Source: Apostichopus japonicus
Taxonomy: Eukaryota; Echinodermata; Holothuroidea; Aspidochirotida; Stichopodidae
Length of the DNA stretch: 64,000 nt
Assembly (NCBI RefSeq): GCF_037975245.1
Contig: NC_092561.1
Coordinates: 1,154,501 to 1,218,500, forward strand
Direction: 5' to 3'
Position 1 is the first letter of the stretch. Each line of letters starts with the position of its first letter. Of this stretch, positions 50,818 to 63,564 are shown piece after piece. The position numbers and the translations under genes were made by a program. The notes below the pieces were generated by a model. The model was not told the origin of the DNA, ran no database searches, and was given only the letters and a program-made list of their open reading frames with translations.

Positions 50818-53800
50818 CAAACAAAATACCTCCAGGTAGTGAAAACTACCAATTATTAAAGAGTGATATTATTGAATTTAAACATTTTGCTCAATGAGGT
50901 AGTTTATAGATGATGGCGTAATATCAAAATAAGCTACTATAGGTTCTAGTCTTGACTTATCGATGTTCTTCCTGTTCCTTCGTGATTTAATTTTTGCAAA
51001 ATAAGAATCCGAAGAAACTTTCACTTTCCAGATTACGAAATACACTTTGGCTGCTGGAATGTTTAATAGGACTTGACTCGACGTTGTTTTCGCAAATGAA
51101 GTTATGATACATTAGATATTTTTATTTTTGGTTCCTTGCTATAGCAAAAGAACATATGCAGTCATCGTGGCGTGGGCGTGCGTGTGTGTGTGTGTAACAC
51201 TTGCTTGGGTACACTGTAACTCGACAACTAAAGGTTGAACCACACTCAAACTTGGATCCACCATAGTGAGAAGGTGTGCCCTATTGACTGTAAAGAACAC
51301 CAAAGGTCAGTTAAGGTCCAAAAACCCAAATAATAAACAAAGCAATAACTCCCAATGACAGGGTACGAATTGTTTGTTATTTTGGAACTAGTTGTAAATG
51401 GGGGTAGGGATCGTTTTCAAACATAACAAGCGTGTGATCCAAGGTCAACAATGGTCAATTAGGGGTCAAAAACTAGTTTTTTTCCTATAACTTGAGAACA
51501 CAATGTCCGTCAAGGTTGGAAGTTACGCTATTGTAAGTCCATTAGTCGACCCGAATCTATGTGACTTTTGACCTTAGGTTGACCTATGGTGACCTGTATT
51601 AGGTTCATCGGTTATTGGAATTTTGTGGCCATATTCAGACCTCAAATGGTCTTCCGATCAAAATTGTCCATGGGTTGACCCCTGTGCGACCTTCGGGTGC
51701 AAAGTTATCAGAGGTTAAGGTTTTTTTTATAAGTATGCTCATTTTAGGAGATACAGGGCAGAGAAAAATGTTTGTCAATATTTTTTCTATATAATAGAGC
51801 TCTGTGTGCTCTATAGACGACCAAACTCCCGCTTCGATCGGACACCTGGTTCTTAAGTTATGAGGTGCCAATTAAAGGTTCGATTTGATACCTTGTTAGC
51901 ATTAACATTGTGTATGTACATTGGAGTGAATAACAATTTTAGGATGGAGTGCACATCATTGAGGGGAGCATTTTTTATAAAAACCGTCATGTTATCCAAG
52001 ATCATTCAAGGTCGCTTTTGGGCAAAACATATGCCCACTTATGTTAATTTTTGCATCAACTTCCAATGACGAAGTCTAAATGGCTGATATATTGGGACCA
52101 GTTGTGAATGAAGTAGATGCACGTTTTGCTAAATAACTGTTATGTAATCCAAGGTCACCAAAGGTCAATTATGGGTCAAAAATTCAATCTCCAAACTGAT
52201 CAAAGTTGTCCATGGTTGACCCCTGTGAGACCTTCATGCACAAAGTAATCAGAGGTCAAGGTTTGGTTTGGTTTTGAGGGGTGGACTTCTGTTGACCTCA
52301 AATGACCTTGGAATAGCGCCTCCAGATTTCATTTTTTTAAGTTGAATATTTGAATTTTTGTGGCCATATTTTAATTGTCAATCGGTTGACTCCTGTGCAA
52401 CCAAAGTTATAAGGTACAGTTAGGGTGATTCTGCAAGTTCTTATCAAGAAATCTAACAAAAGTCAACAGATTATCAAATGGACCAATCATTGATTTGTGA
52501 TATTTATGGCAATTTGTGTGTGTACATTAAACCCGTAAATAACAATTTTAGGATAGTCCGTATAAGCAAGGAACCATAGTGCCATTGGGCGTTTGTTTGT
52601 TAATGTATGTATCAATGTATGTATCAAGTTAAATATGACCTGTGTACAGTGCTGTCCTATCACCGCCAACATATGTAACATATTTCTCCAGGCATAGCAT
52701 GTGTTAATAACAATTTCATTCTATTTTTGTAAATATTTTGGGTAGGAAACAACTATTCATTAGAATTGACGGCAGTGGGTACATCGTATTAATTGTTACA
52801 GGGTCGGTCATCAATGTTATGGAATCCATTCATGCAGGGTAAGTTGGGTAAGCTTTTGTGCGATGTCAGTGATATTGAGGAAAATGTTTATCGGATGGAG
52901 ACAGATTTCACGATTTGATCACATATGATAGCTATGGTCACAAATGGGTGTTTTTTTTTTTTTTTTTACTATCTGTTTGGCTGGTTCATTACCGTAACAA
53001 TAGAATACTAAAAATATTTATATATAAGATGTTTTGTGGCTCACTGTTAATGTCTTTTTATTCACAGTAGGCCTAAATTGCTGTCCCCCACCCCCTTTCT
53101 TATATTTGAACGATTGACGAGAAGGAAAATTCAGTTGAGTCTTATGAATTTGTGAGATGATATAATGAAAGAATATGTAGGTAATTGATCATTACGTACA
53201 AATTGTTATGAAGATAGTTCCCATATTTATTGCAACCCTGGGAATGTGTCTTCTCGTCTGTTTCCAGGCTCAAATATAAAGTCAGAGTTAACAAGTTTTT
53301 TTTTTCTAATGACTTTTTGAATCTCGAACAATGAGATTTTAGTATGCAGGTGTTCATGTCTATACGGCACAAATTGTAGGCATTGCTTGGAAAATTGTTG
53401 AAAATTATGCATTTATGATTGGCTTTTTGGAGCAATCTACTAATCGATATTAACATTTTTGGAGTCGAGTTGTTGTTCAACCATTCAACAGTTAGCGTTT
53501 AAATATGTCCCATCACAGTACTCTTACCTGTATGATACGCAGAGTCTAAATCTGGATAAGCTTTGGAATCAGAAGGGTCTAGTAATAATTATTTCATTGC
53601 CGACGATTTAATGTCTTCATGTGATTCAACTTACTTTTCCATATATTGAGCTTCATAATTTCTTTCATAGTAAATACTCACATTTGTTTGAGAGGAGAGA
53701 ATAAATTAATAGAAAATCAACTGAAACTTACCCGTTTTATTAAGAGTGATTGACTGCTTGTGTAATATCTAGGATTTCGTAGCCTCAACATTGTTCAACA

Positions 53801-54610
53801 CACATGCCAAGACCTGCTAAGCATACCCTTTACTCGAAGCTACCGCGAGCCAAGTTGGTTAACACGTCAATACTCTATCGGTCGGACACACGTCACTTCC
53901 TGTGAAATTGCATACGTCACGTGACTGGAGTGAAAACACTGTACAGTGTGGAATGACTTACGTACATGAATGTATGCGAATGGCTCAACAAGTTTACAAG
54001 ACGATCGGGACTTTCTTTCATTCAATATTCAAACTTTGGGTATATGGTTTGATATTAGTCCAACATTTACACCACGCGCCACCTAATCGTTGAATTCTCG
54101 ATATTCGAACAAAGCAACTTGGGAAATCGAAAAATGTTCTCACTATTTCTGGCGTTTTTATGCCTAGAAAGTCTATGTGTAGATCATTTGTCCATTTTAA
54201 GCGGTCAGAAAGGGAAGACTATAGTTATAGTTATAAAATATCTATATATATATATATATAAATATAAATGAGAAATGTGGAGGGGCGGAAGTATCATGCC
54301 GCCCCCCCCCCCCCCGCTTCGCAAGTCAGAAAACCCCTTTTTCATTTCCAAATGAGAAAAAAATCTCATTTGGAGCACCAAATTGCATCTAAGGCCAGGT
54401 GAAAATGCAAAATTATATACAAAATGGATTGAGTGGGTTGAAGTATGCTATATTGCACCAAATTGCATCTGAGGCCACCTGGAAATGCAAAAAAAAATCC
54501 AAAGGGGAGGGGTGTCCCCCTTCCCTTTGGATTTTTTTTAAGACCCCTCTCCCAGGCCGGCCATCAGTCTTCAGCCCCCCCCCTACTCAAAAGTTCCTTC
54601 CTACGCCACT

Positions 54611-54709
<99 letters not shown>

Positions 54710-54837
54710 CAGTCAAAGTCGATTGATATATGTTGCCTACCTCGCACCTTTAAGTTGTTTGAAAGAAGTGTTTCCAGTCAACATGCAACTTCTATTTGTC
54801 TTTCTTTCGAAAAGGTCTCTCTGAGTATCATTTGAAG
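50818..54837. other. Intergenic between the two CARD-GTPase genes, no gene recognised
   Basis: From about 51220 to 52440 it is rich in GGTCAA/TGACCT words (AAGGTCA, GGTTGACC) in both orientations, in a pattern of loosely repeated sentences rather than a clean tandem array. Similar words recur near 56925-56950 in an intron of gene B. At 54290-54610 there is transposon-like debris with C runs and a hairpin (ATCCAAAGGGGAGGG with its near complement) ending CCTACGCCACTG, followed by the (AT)n tract. No supported exon. Confidence 0.4.
54614..54706. repeat. (AT)n microsatellite
   Basis: Perfect AT dinucleotides just upstream of exon 1 of CARD-GTPase gene B. Confidence 0.95.
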
Positions 54838-57800
54838 ATGGCTATGACTAAATTACAAAGGGAGACCTTAGCTAAGACATCGGAGGTGCTAACTGAAGAC
54901 CTAGATGTGAGTCCGGCAATAATTCACTTAATAAGCAAAGGGATCCTTAACGAAAATGACCGGGAAAACATCATCGCCAAAGTTACAGAGAGAGAAAAAG
55001 TCATGGAATTTCTGAAAATCATCAAAAAGAGGGGAACGAAAGCTTACTCTACATTTTATGAGTACTTGAAAAACTGTCGAGGATCAGAACATCTGGCCGA
55101 AGAACTGGACAAAAAGTTAAAAGAGGTAATTGAATTTGTAGCTAGTGTAATTTGGCATTGTCAAATTGATGTATTATGCTAACCTTGACGTTTTAAATGG
55201 GATGGTTAACTAAAATCTCTTTTTGCTGCATTGTCTCGCTTGTGCATGCTATTTACAGGATTGAATATTCCATTCAAACTAAGCAATAAAATGCGCAAGG
55301 TACAACACTGCCGAATAACAAATTTATTGAATATGTAGCCTCCAGTTTCGGATACGAGACTCTTTGTTATAATTTTTACATGCATATTAATATTCTTGTG
55401 GCAGGCAATGTCAGAATTTTATCAAGGAGAAAAAAAATTATTACAGTGCTCTGAAAACCCCATCTCAATATCTTGCCCCTAACTCGAGATACGGTTGATT
55501 GAATGTAACCTACAGTTTGTTGACTATAGCTAAACCATATTCCTGCCAGGAAATCCCAGTTGGTGGTCTGTGATCTCTTCAGGACAAATGTTCTTCAAAG
55601 GCTAATATAATCTTGTTGATTTATCCTTGGAAATTGATACATTTGTAATGCTTCCTTTGCTCTCATTGTTCTCTTTAGAACTTCATCAAATGCAATTTTT
55701 TTTTAGAAATATTGTTTTCTTCTGTGGATTAATGATTGGAATATAAAGAAACCAAAAAACAACTTCATCTGAACTGCCCTTAGATGACATTCACGCATTC
55801 TGCTGTTGTCAGATGCATTTACAAAATATCACCAAACAAAATGCTCAAAGAGAATTTGTTTTTGACCTAAACATGCAGAAAATCTTCAACAGTGTTGCTA
55901 ATCAATATATTTTTTAAATTCCCCTTGAGACATCACTAATGAGGAGGCATGCTGCAGACACATAGTAACATGGTAGGAGAAAAAAAAATATCCCCTACAA
56001 GTATTAAACAGTTTAGGAAACCCAGGGATGTACTTAAACAGTCGTGGATGATTATATAGATCTCCAATCATGTATTTTCTCCTGACCTTTTATTGCAGCT
56101 GGAAACAGAAGCTACGAAACAGATAGATAGATGGAAAGGATTTGAAGATAAATTCCATTACTTTAAGTGTACCCATGAAACCATTTCCTCTTATCAGGGT
56201 ATCCCTAAAAAGATTAACATACTTTTGATTGGTAAAACTGGATCCGGCAAGAGCGCCACCGGAAACACAATAACTGGAAGTTATTGTTTCAAAGCACTTG
56301 GTAGCACCGAGTCGGTAACTAAAACAATAGAAATTAAGGCTACCACAGAGGAAAGGATTAACATCACAGTCATTGACACCCCTGGACTCTTTGACACCGC
56401 CAAGTGTAATGAAAACGAGACTATTCAAAACGAAGACTTGATGCTTGAAATAGCAAAAACTATGATAAGTTTTAATACAGGTATCCACCTGTTCCTGTTG
56501 GTATGTAGCTCTACGGTAAGATTCACAAAGGAAGAACAGGAAACCATTAAAGTGATAGAGGTAAGTAAAAAAGTCTTTCTCGACCAGAAGAAGGGATTAA
56601 AAGGTAGAATCGTTTACATACTCCAGTACCGATGTATTTAAATGCTTGTTGGTCTGTTAACAAACAGATGATGGGATAATAAACTCCCAATATCTGTCCA
56701 TAAATTGGACCATTTGATTTCAATCCCGCATCTTTGAACTCCTTCAGTAGCCACAACAATTTCATAATCAGGGTGATGGTGGAAACGGCGGCGAAACTTT
56801 GAACCAAACAAAGGGATTAGGAGGGCAGGGTGGGGATTCCATGCAAGGAAATTGATGGACAGTATGCTTTGTATATAGATAAAACATATTGAAGTGATAA
56901 AAGCCTGTTTTTGGTGGTCAAATGGGTTTCGAGGTCAACAGAGGTCAAATTTAAAGAAAAATAACACCTTTTCTAAAACGGAAATTTGGATTTCCAACTT
57001 ATTTTAACATTTCAACCCTGTGGCAACTCAGATCACATGCGACGTCCATCAAAAAACTAATAAGCTTCTTGTAATCATTGTGATATAAATGTGAGATATT
57101 TTCAAGCTTCACTTCTTAAGACAGGCCTATCGTTTTTACAATGTTTTTATGATTTCACATCTACTGACATCAGATTTGCTTCCATGTCCCCTAATAATAA
57201 TGTATCTTTACTTAAATTAATATGCCTTCAAACATACTTCATTTCTCATATTTGTTTAAATTTCGAACCTTTCAGAAAATTCTAGGCAAAGATATCTACA
57301 GCAATTGCGTAGTGATTCTGACAAACGCACGTGCTCAATTCGGTGGTAACAAGATGGAACCATTGAAAGATTACGTTAAAAGAGAAATCGAAACTGGAGG
57401 GAAGTTTGCCGAACTTCTTGCTCAAGTTAAAGGAAATATAATAGCTGTCGAAAATTGCTTTGACGACGATTTCTTAGAAAAAAGACATCGCGAGAAATTT
57501 CTTTGTTTTCTTGCTCAAGTAATAGAAGCTAACAAAGGGTCTGTGTATTCCAACATATTATTTGAAGCTGCTCACAAGAGAGTAGAACAGCAAGAGATAG
57601 AGCGAAAGAAGAGAGTTACGAAAGGAAATGAAATGACAGCAATGAAGAGCTTGCTACGTAATTTCCTCATTAAGAAATATCTCAACACTTTATCAGAGCA
57701 GCAGCTCGATAGCATATACCTAGTCGTATCGAAAGATATAGAACACATAATGCATCAATCAGGGGTGTTGACACTTGAGTCAATCACGAAAGACGATGTA

Positions 57801-59630
57801 CAGGAATATGTGAGTTGTTTCATTCAAGAGAACATAATTTTAATATCGAAATTAAAGGAAATGAAACTTCAAGAATCAAATCAACGAAAAGAGCTCGAGA
57901 AGATGGAGGCGATTAGTCAAATGCAGCTCCTGATCTTGTCATTCGCTGGTAATTATTTGAGAAATCAATCAAGGGAGGATCTAGAAATACTAATGAAAAA
58001 CAGAGAAGTGCCTAGGGATGCAATAGATCATTTTGAAAACGGTTTAAAAACATCCAAAGTTAATGTTACAACAGAAGACATCCAGGAATATGTCATGAAA
58101 CTTTTTTTTGAAATTCCATCGGAGATCCAACGGTACTTAGATGACAAAAACTTAGAACGCGAGTTGGAAAACAAGTTAAAACAAGTCGAAAGAGCCAACG
58201 CAATCCAGGTTGCAATGAATAAGCTGCGAGAAGAACTTCCTGATGCTTTAGAACGTTATACAGACGATGAATTAAGACAATTAATCAGTGAGTTGAAATC
58301 TAAGGAGATTTCTGGTGAATCTAACTGGAAATCATTGGTTCGTGAGCTTCTGAGGGATACTGTTCCTTTTGACGAATTTTTACAATTGTGTTCCGAGCAA
58401 AGTAGTAACAGTCTTCAGGGTATTTTGGAAACTTTTCTCGAAAAACGAGAAAAAACACAGGAGGCAACAGAAAAGCAAGAACAGGAACATTTACTAAATA
58501 CTTCATTTAGTCAAATCTCAATTGCAATCAAAGGAAACCTGAAGCCGTTTCTTACAAGTAAAACTGTAAGTGATTTAGAAAAGTTAGAAGTGCAGATAAA
58601 GCAAGGCAAGGTTCCTGCAGAAATTATCACTCAAGTATCGAACAATCTATCAACAGAACAGAAAGAATTGTTAGGTGAAGATGCAATAGAGAGAGAAATA
58701 GTAAAGCAACTTACGGAGCAAAGTCAGCTTATAGAGGAATGTAGGGAAAGTGCAAAAAAGTGTTTTGCGGGATCAACAAAGGTGAGCATCAAATTGAGAG
58801 GTAACGCTAAAATATCTAATGTGAAAGTAGGTGACGAAATTCTCGTCTACGACGAGAATGGCCATTTATTCTATGATAAGGTTTATCTTTTTTCTCATGC
58901 AATAGAAGATGAAAGTATTACATTCATCCGGTTGAAAACATCTTCTGGTAAAGAACTGTTTATTTCTCCGGGACATTTGTTGCCTGCTGGAAGCCTTTGC
59001 AGGAACGTCTCCGCAACAGACATATCGATTGGTGACATCATATTTACATTGCAGAACAGTGAAATGACTTCCGACACCGTCACCTCGATAACATATGAAC
59101 TATGTCGAGGAGCGTATTGCCCGATGACAATGCATGGGACTATTGTTGTCAATGACGTAGCAGCATCTTGTTATACAACGTTCTTCCCAGCTCGTCTTGC
59201 ACACGTTTTGCTCTCTCCCAACAGATTCCTCTTCGGTTATTTACCTTCGCGTCTCTTTCATGGGTTATTTCCTTATGATGCTGAGGAAGGAATGCCTATC
59301 CTGCTCCTAAGATGTCGTAACATGATCACTACATGGCGTTCTCTTGTAAGAATGTATAACCCTTGGGCATATCAAAGGAAAAAGTTTGGAATCATAAAGA
59401 AACATATAGATCATCGGAAAGACTTTTTTACAAGCTTGGGGACACGGCCAACCACAAACACTTGCTTTTTAATTCCAATAGGCCTAATTATTATATTCCT
59501 GGGAAGTGCCCAGTTCAACACACCACTCAGCAGTCTTGCAATCTATTTCTACGCAAATAGTTACATCAATTTTGTCAATATTTTCATGCTAAGTTTTTTT
59601 TCTTCAAAATATCGAATATTTGGTTCTTGA
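54838..59630 (+). CDS. CARD-AIG1 GTPase-helical-Hint (Hog-type) fusion protein, gene B
   Basis: Exons 54838-55125 (96 codons), 56099-56560 (154) and 57276-59630 (785 with stop), all phase 0 with GT-AG borders, give 1034 residues. The start is the ATG of MAMTKLQRE, matching MAMTMAQRR of gene A. Residues 1-96: CARD (ISKGILNEND, IIKKRGTKAYSTFYEYL). Residues ~134-340: AIG1/GIMAP GTPase with GKTGSGKS (141-148) and DTPGLFDT (189-196). The usual G4 position has LTNARAQFGG. Residues ~340-745: charged helical region with about four divergent repeats. Residues 746-~900: Hint domain beginning CFAGSTKV (Cys746), with VGDEILVYD, SPGHLL (His817) and VVNDVAASCYT (Cys882). The C-terminal tail is hydrophobic, with a possible membrane segment around 980-997. 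In Hedgehog proteins Hint cleaves before its Cys and passes the acyl group to a nucleophile. By inference, this protein could self-cleave and release the CARD-GTPase part. The architecture is intact, and its function is unknown. Confidence 0.9.
58761..59240 (+). other. Hog/Hint autoprocessing domain region of gene B
   Basis: Starts at the TGT codon of Cys746 (58761-58763). The order of blocks follows Hedgehog C-terminal domains: CF-x-G-S/T start, KVGDEILVYDENG, FIRLKTSSGKELFISPGHLL, GDIIFT, MHGTIVVNDVAASCYTTF, then AHVLLSPNRF. The Thr-x-x-His motif of Hedgehog appears as Ser-x-x-His. The residue before the nucleophilic Cys is Lys instead of the Gly of Hedgehogs. A CF start and an SCY block favour Hog over bacterial inteins. 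There is no C-extein junction (His-Asn followed by Cys/Ser/Thr), so a splicing intein is unlikely. Confidence 0.88.
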
Positions 59631-62600
59631 AGAGGTTATGCACATAATTGTTCTTATATAGAGAGTTTTGCAAGTTTGTATTAATTGTCTTATGTCATTT
59701 ATAAACTAGTATAATGAGTAAAGAGCATCAGCACGATTATCCCTTTCAATCTTAAATTAGTCACCATTTCTTTTGCAACTTCGGTTGTATTGATACGTAC
59801 ATAGTTCTTCCCGGTTTTTATCGAGTTATGCTTGTATAAGTTAATTGTTTATTTGTAAAGCAGATGACAAGTTATGTATTGTCACGATAAACGTAATATT
59901 ACATTTTAAATGAATGTATATTATGTGTGTTAATTTTTTGTATATAATGTAGCAAGCAAAAGAGTCTCTCAATGTATCATAATCATCATAGATAGTGCGT
60001 AAGGAAATTCGCTTCATTTAATTTAACAAACCGGAGCATAGCCTATACAGGACAGTATAGGTTCACTGTAAAATGTCGTGCTGATGTAATATGCGTTTTT
60101 CTAATATTTTTAAAATTCAGCTCTGCTAAACTTTTTGTGTTATTAGGCAACAAAATACTATAAATATAGCAGTATCTTAGATTGGGTAGTTAAGTTAACT
60201 TTCCATATGGTCAAAGGTCGTGTCAGTGAATTTCCAATTTGCTTTTGAGAGTAGCTACTACAAATATCACATAAAGTCCAATTACTCTCTGCTCTTATTT
60301 CATTGTAGTTTGATCAATATCAACTTTAGTGTCAACAATTTCAAATAGTAACCTTGGGCCATATTTGTTGAAGTTGGCCCATCAAAACTGAAAATACCAG
60401 TAAGCAAGTGTTTTATGTCATCCATGTTGTATTGTAAAATGTATCCTTATGTGGTTGTTCTATAATGAGTGTTTGCCTCTTTTTGCATTATATGCTAATG
60501 TTCTAATAATTATTTGTAGAGTAGCTGGAAGTTACGTTTCTCAGTTCCTGCGGATATTATCCTCTCTGTTTGTTGCAACAGTCATTGCAGCTTCATTACC
60601 TACTAACATCTAAATATATTAAACTTTACAAACTGACTACTGTGGCAAGGTCTGTACCTTTTCAAATTCAACGTTCATGTAAAAACAAGTGTAAGATATT
60701 TTAATGTAAAAAGTCAGAAAAATAAATCAGTTGTGGTCTTTATATGTTTCCATCTATATGAAACTTATATTACGTCTGATTAAGCTTTTTATATTGATTT
60801 AGATTACTTTCGATGTTTTATATTACTAAAATACCACAATAATCTAACTCTTAGGCTTGACTCATCAAATTTCATTTTACAATAATGGAAAAACGCAGTA
60901 ACTTGTACAAGTTTACTAATTTCCTTTTGGCATTCGGTTATGATACTGATGTAAAAAGTACTTTGGCGACAAAACTGTTGAGAATTGGAATTAATTTCAT
61001 GAAATGATTCGATAATTAATATTTACTTGGGAATTGAAGACCTTTATTCATCCATTTATCCATTCATTCATTCGGTTTATCACCTGCAATCGTAGATCGA
61101 GCAATTTCAAAGTTAATTTATTAACAAAGTTGCAAAAAGCTACAATAACGCAAATAATCAGAGTGACATAAAATTCTGAATGACAGTCAAATATGACATT
61201 TTTTTTAATATTATATCTTTTATAGCACGATACAAATCCTTTCCTTAACAATAATTGCTTCAATCAGCTGTACATATCAAGACATTATACGAATATTTAA
61301 CACGGGATCTCACAACAACGTCACAGGAAATGCATGTGCATTAAGAGTCGACCGGATTTTAGTTTTAGTTTTGAAACCTGTCATGAATCTCAGTTTGTAT
61401 TCTCTGAAACTAATAAACCAGTTAAGCTCACCTTACTCGGTCTGTTTGGTTTATTTGTATTCTGTTCACCTGATTCATACAACATACCTTACCAGACCAG
61501 TGCATGATTGTCTATTGACAAAATATTCCATGTGGACATTCAATGCTGCGTCTCGTTCTATATTCCGAAAAAAAACATTATTGTCTCGACGTTTTATTCA
61601 CCTATAGCAGGCAGCCTTAGACAATTAATTTTTATGTAAAGATACTATTAAGATGTTTAAAGTGAAGAAGTTTGCAGAGAAGGCATATCATTAGAGTCAT
61701 CACTCAAAGTAAACTTGGTAGCACGTTGAATGAGTGTATGTTTACATGAACAGGAGATACCACATCCACAACACTGTTGTTCAATTCAGTATTTTTCCGG
61801 TTACACTTTTGTGATTGAATCAATTCTGTGTAAACGCAAACCCGTCCAGTTTGACGAGTCTTTACTTAATTAAAAAATGCAATTGTGGGTCTTTTGACGG
61901 AACTGGACCCCATATATAATATGTCGATAATGTAACTTATTACATACGGATATATAGGTTACTTTCATGCATATTAATATAAGGTTTATAATGGAATGGG
62001 CAGATAGATTCACCCTCGTGATTAATGTATGTATCAATGGAACTCTCTTTCCCAAACCAACCACGCACCATTGAATCGCATTTGACGAAAGGCATTGACT
62101 TCCAGGACATCATTGATGACTTTCCAAAGTTGAAATCCAGAAAAATATTAATTTGATGAATATGTCCTCGGTAACAGGGGAATAGTGTCCCCCCCCCCCC
62201 TAACAATTGCGACCTATGCCTCGGTATTGTGATAATACGTGCCTGATTACAAGCTATCTTAGACTTATATCGCTTTGGATCATCAGCTTGTAGTGCAGAT
62301 TAGTATTTAGCGACAACTTTTTACACTTGGCTCATATCTTGCCCATGATATTTCAATATATAAATAGTTGCAATAACATCAAATAACTACAATCTACAGT
62401 CATGAACGTAATTATAGTTATTTTGTTTAGGTTGTGTACTTAAAGGCCAACCCATATCAAAGCAAAGTACACACTCAGTGGGAGTATACTATCCCTTCAA
62501 ATATACCGCTCAACCCCCCCCCCCCCCACCACAAACTTTTTATTTAGACCTAATTATATACCGAATTTATAAGTATGATAATTTATAAGTATGCTATTCT

Positions 62601-63564
62601 GTATGATTTGGTTTCTTATCATGGGGACAACCCAGACTGTCTAACATGGGGGGGGGGGCGGCATCAACGCCCGGTTCACAGTCTCACGCCCTCTCCTTTA
62701 TAGGATCCTGAATCCGCCCTTAATGTAGAAGAAATTGACTGTCGGGCTGGTATCAAGTATATACACAATGTATTCATCGTCCTTCTTGCATATATTACAC
62801 AGTAAATAAATAAGATTTGAAACAATGGCACATTTAAATATACAGTTTTGTAAAGTTTAGATTAAAAATAACTTTCTAAAATATTTACATAATTTATTAC
62901 ATTTTATGATTATATTAAAACGAAGCCAATGTGACAATGTTGACTTACATGTTGCAATTAGATAACTAGGACCGCTCGACGTGACCTCATTAACCTTTCT
63001 TGTAGAGGTACTCGTGATGAACAGCTCCCAACTACCAGCAAAATATTTTCAACATTCATGAAGGATAAACCAACCATCTTTATTAATCTTTGTGATATAT
63101 GGGACCTGCCATGACCTCTCACAAACCCAACCCTACATCCACCACCCTCCCATCTTCCAACAGCCATCAGAAGTAAAACTAGACCATCACCAATGGCCCT
63201 TGTAGTAGGGACCACTATGATGAACATTTCTTTCACAAGAATTGTCCTTTTCATATCAGAAGATACACAGCTTTTGTGTACTATACTATAAACGACTTAA
63301 GCAAGTCGACCCAAACTAGACCACCAGCTCTAGTTCACCATTCACTTTGCAGTGTTCTAAAAAAAAATTCTAAACGTACTCAGATATACCATCCTAAATG
63401 TTCCTTCTTTTCAGCAATTTTCGCTATTTTCCATAGCCTCATGTCCCTTACCGGCTGCCACTCAAGTTAATCAGTATTTTCGTGAGGATTGTTCTTAGAT
63501 CGCTAATAGTAATCAGATTTACCTTCCTAGATGTTCTATATCTGCAGGTCTGTTCGCAAGTTTA
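59631..63564. other. Intergenic, no gene recognised
   Basis: 3' flank of gene B. There are several AATAAA-like words (for example near 60720), C runs at about 62188 and 62515, a G run at about 62650, and a degraded transposon end (GGATCCTGAATCCGCCCTTA) near 62703 resembling the ends of the 7.7-kb hAT element. No exon could be supported on either strand. Confidence 0.35.

Noticed and set aside
58761-59240. Hint region as a protein-splicing intein
   Set aside because: There is no C-terminal His-Asn/Cys junction or C-extein, no homing endonuclease, and the CF...SCY pattern fits Hog autoprocessing domains instead.
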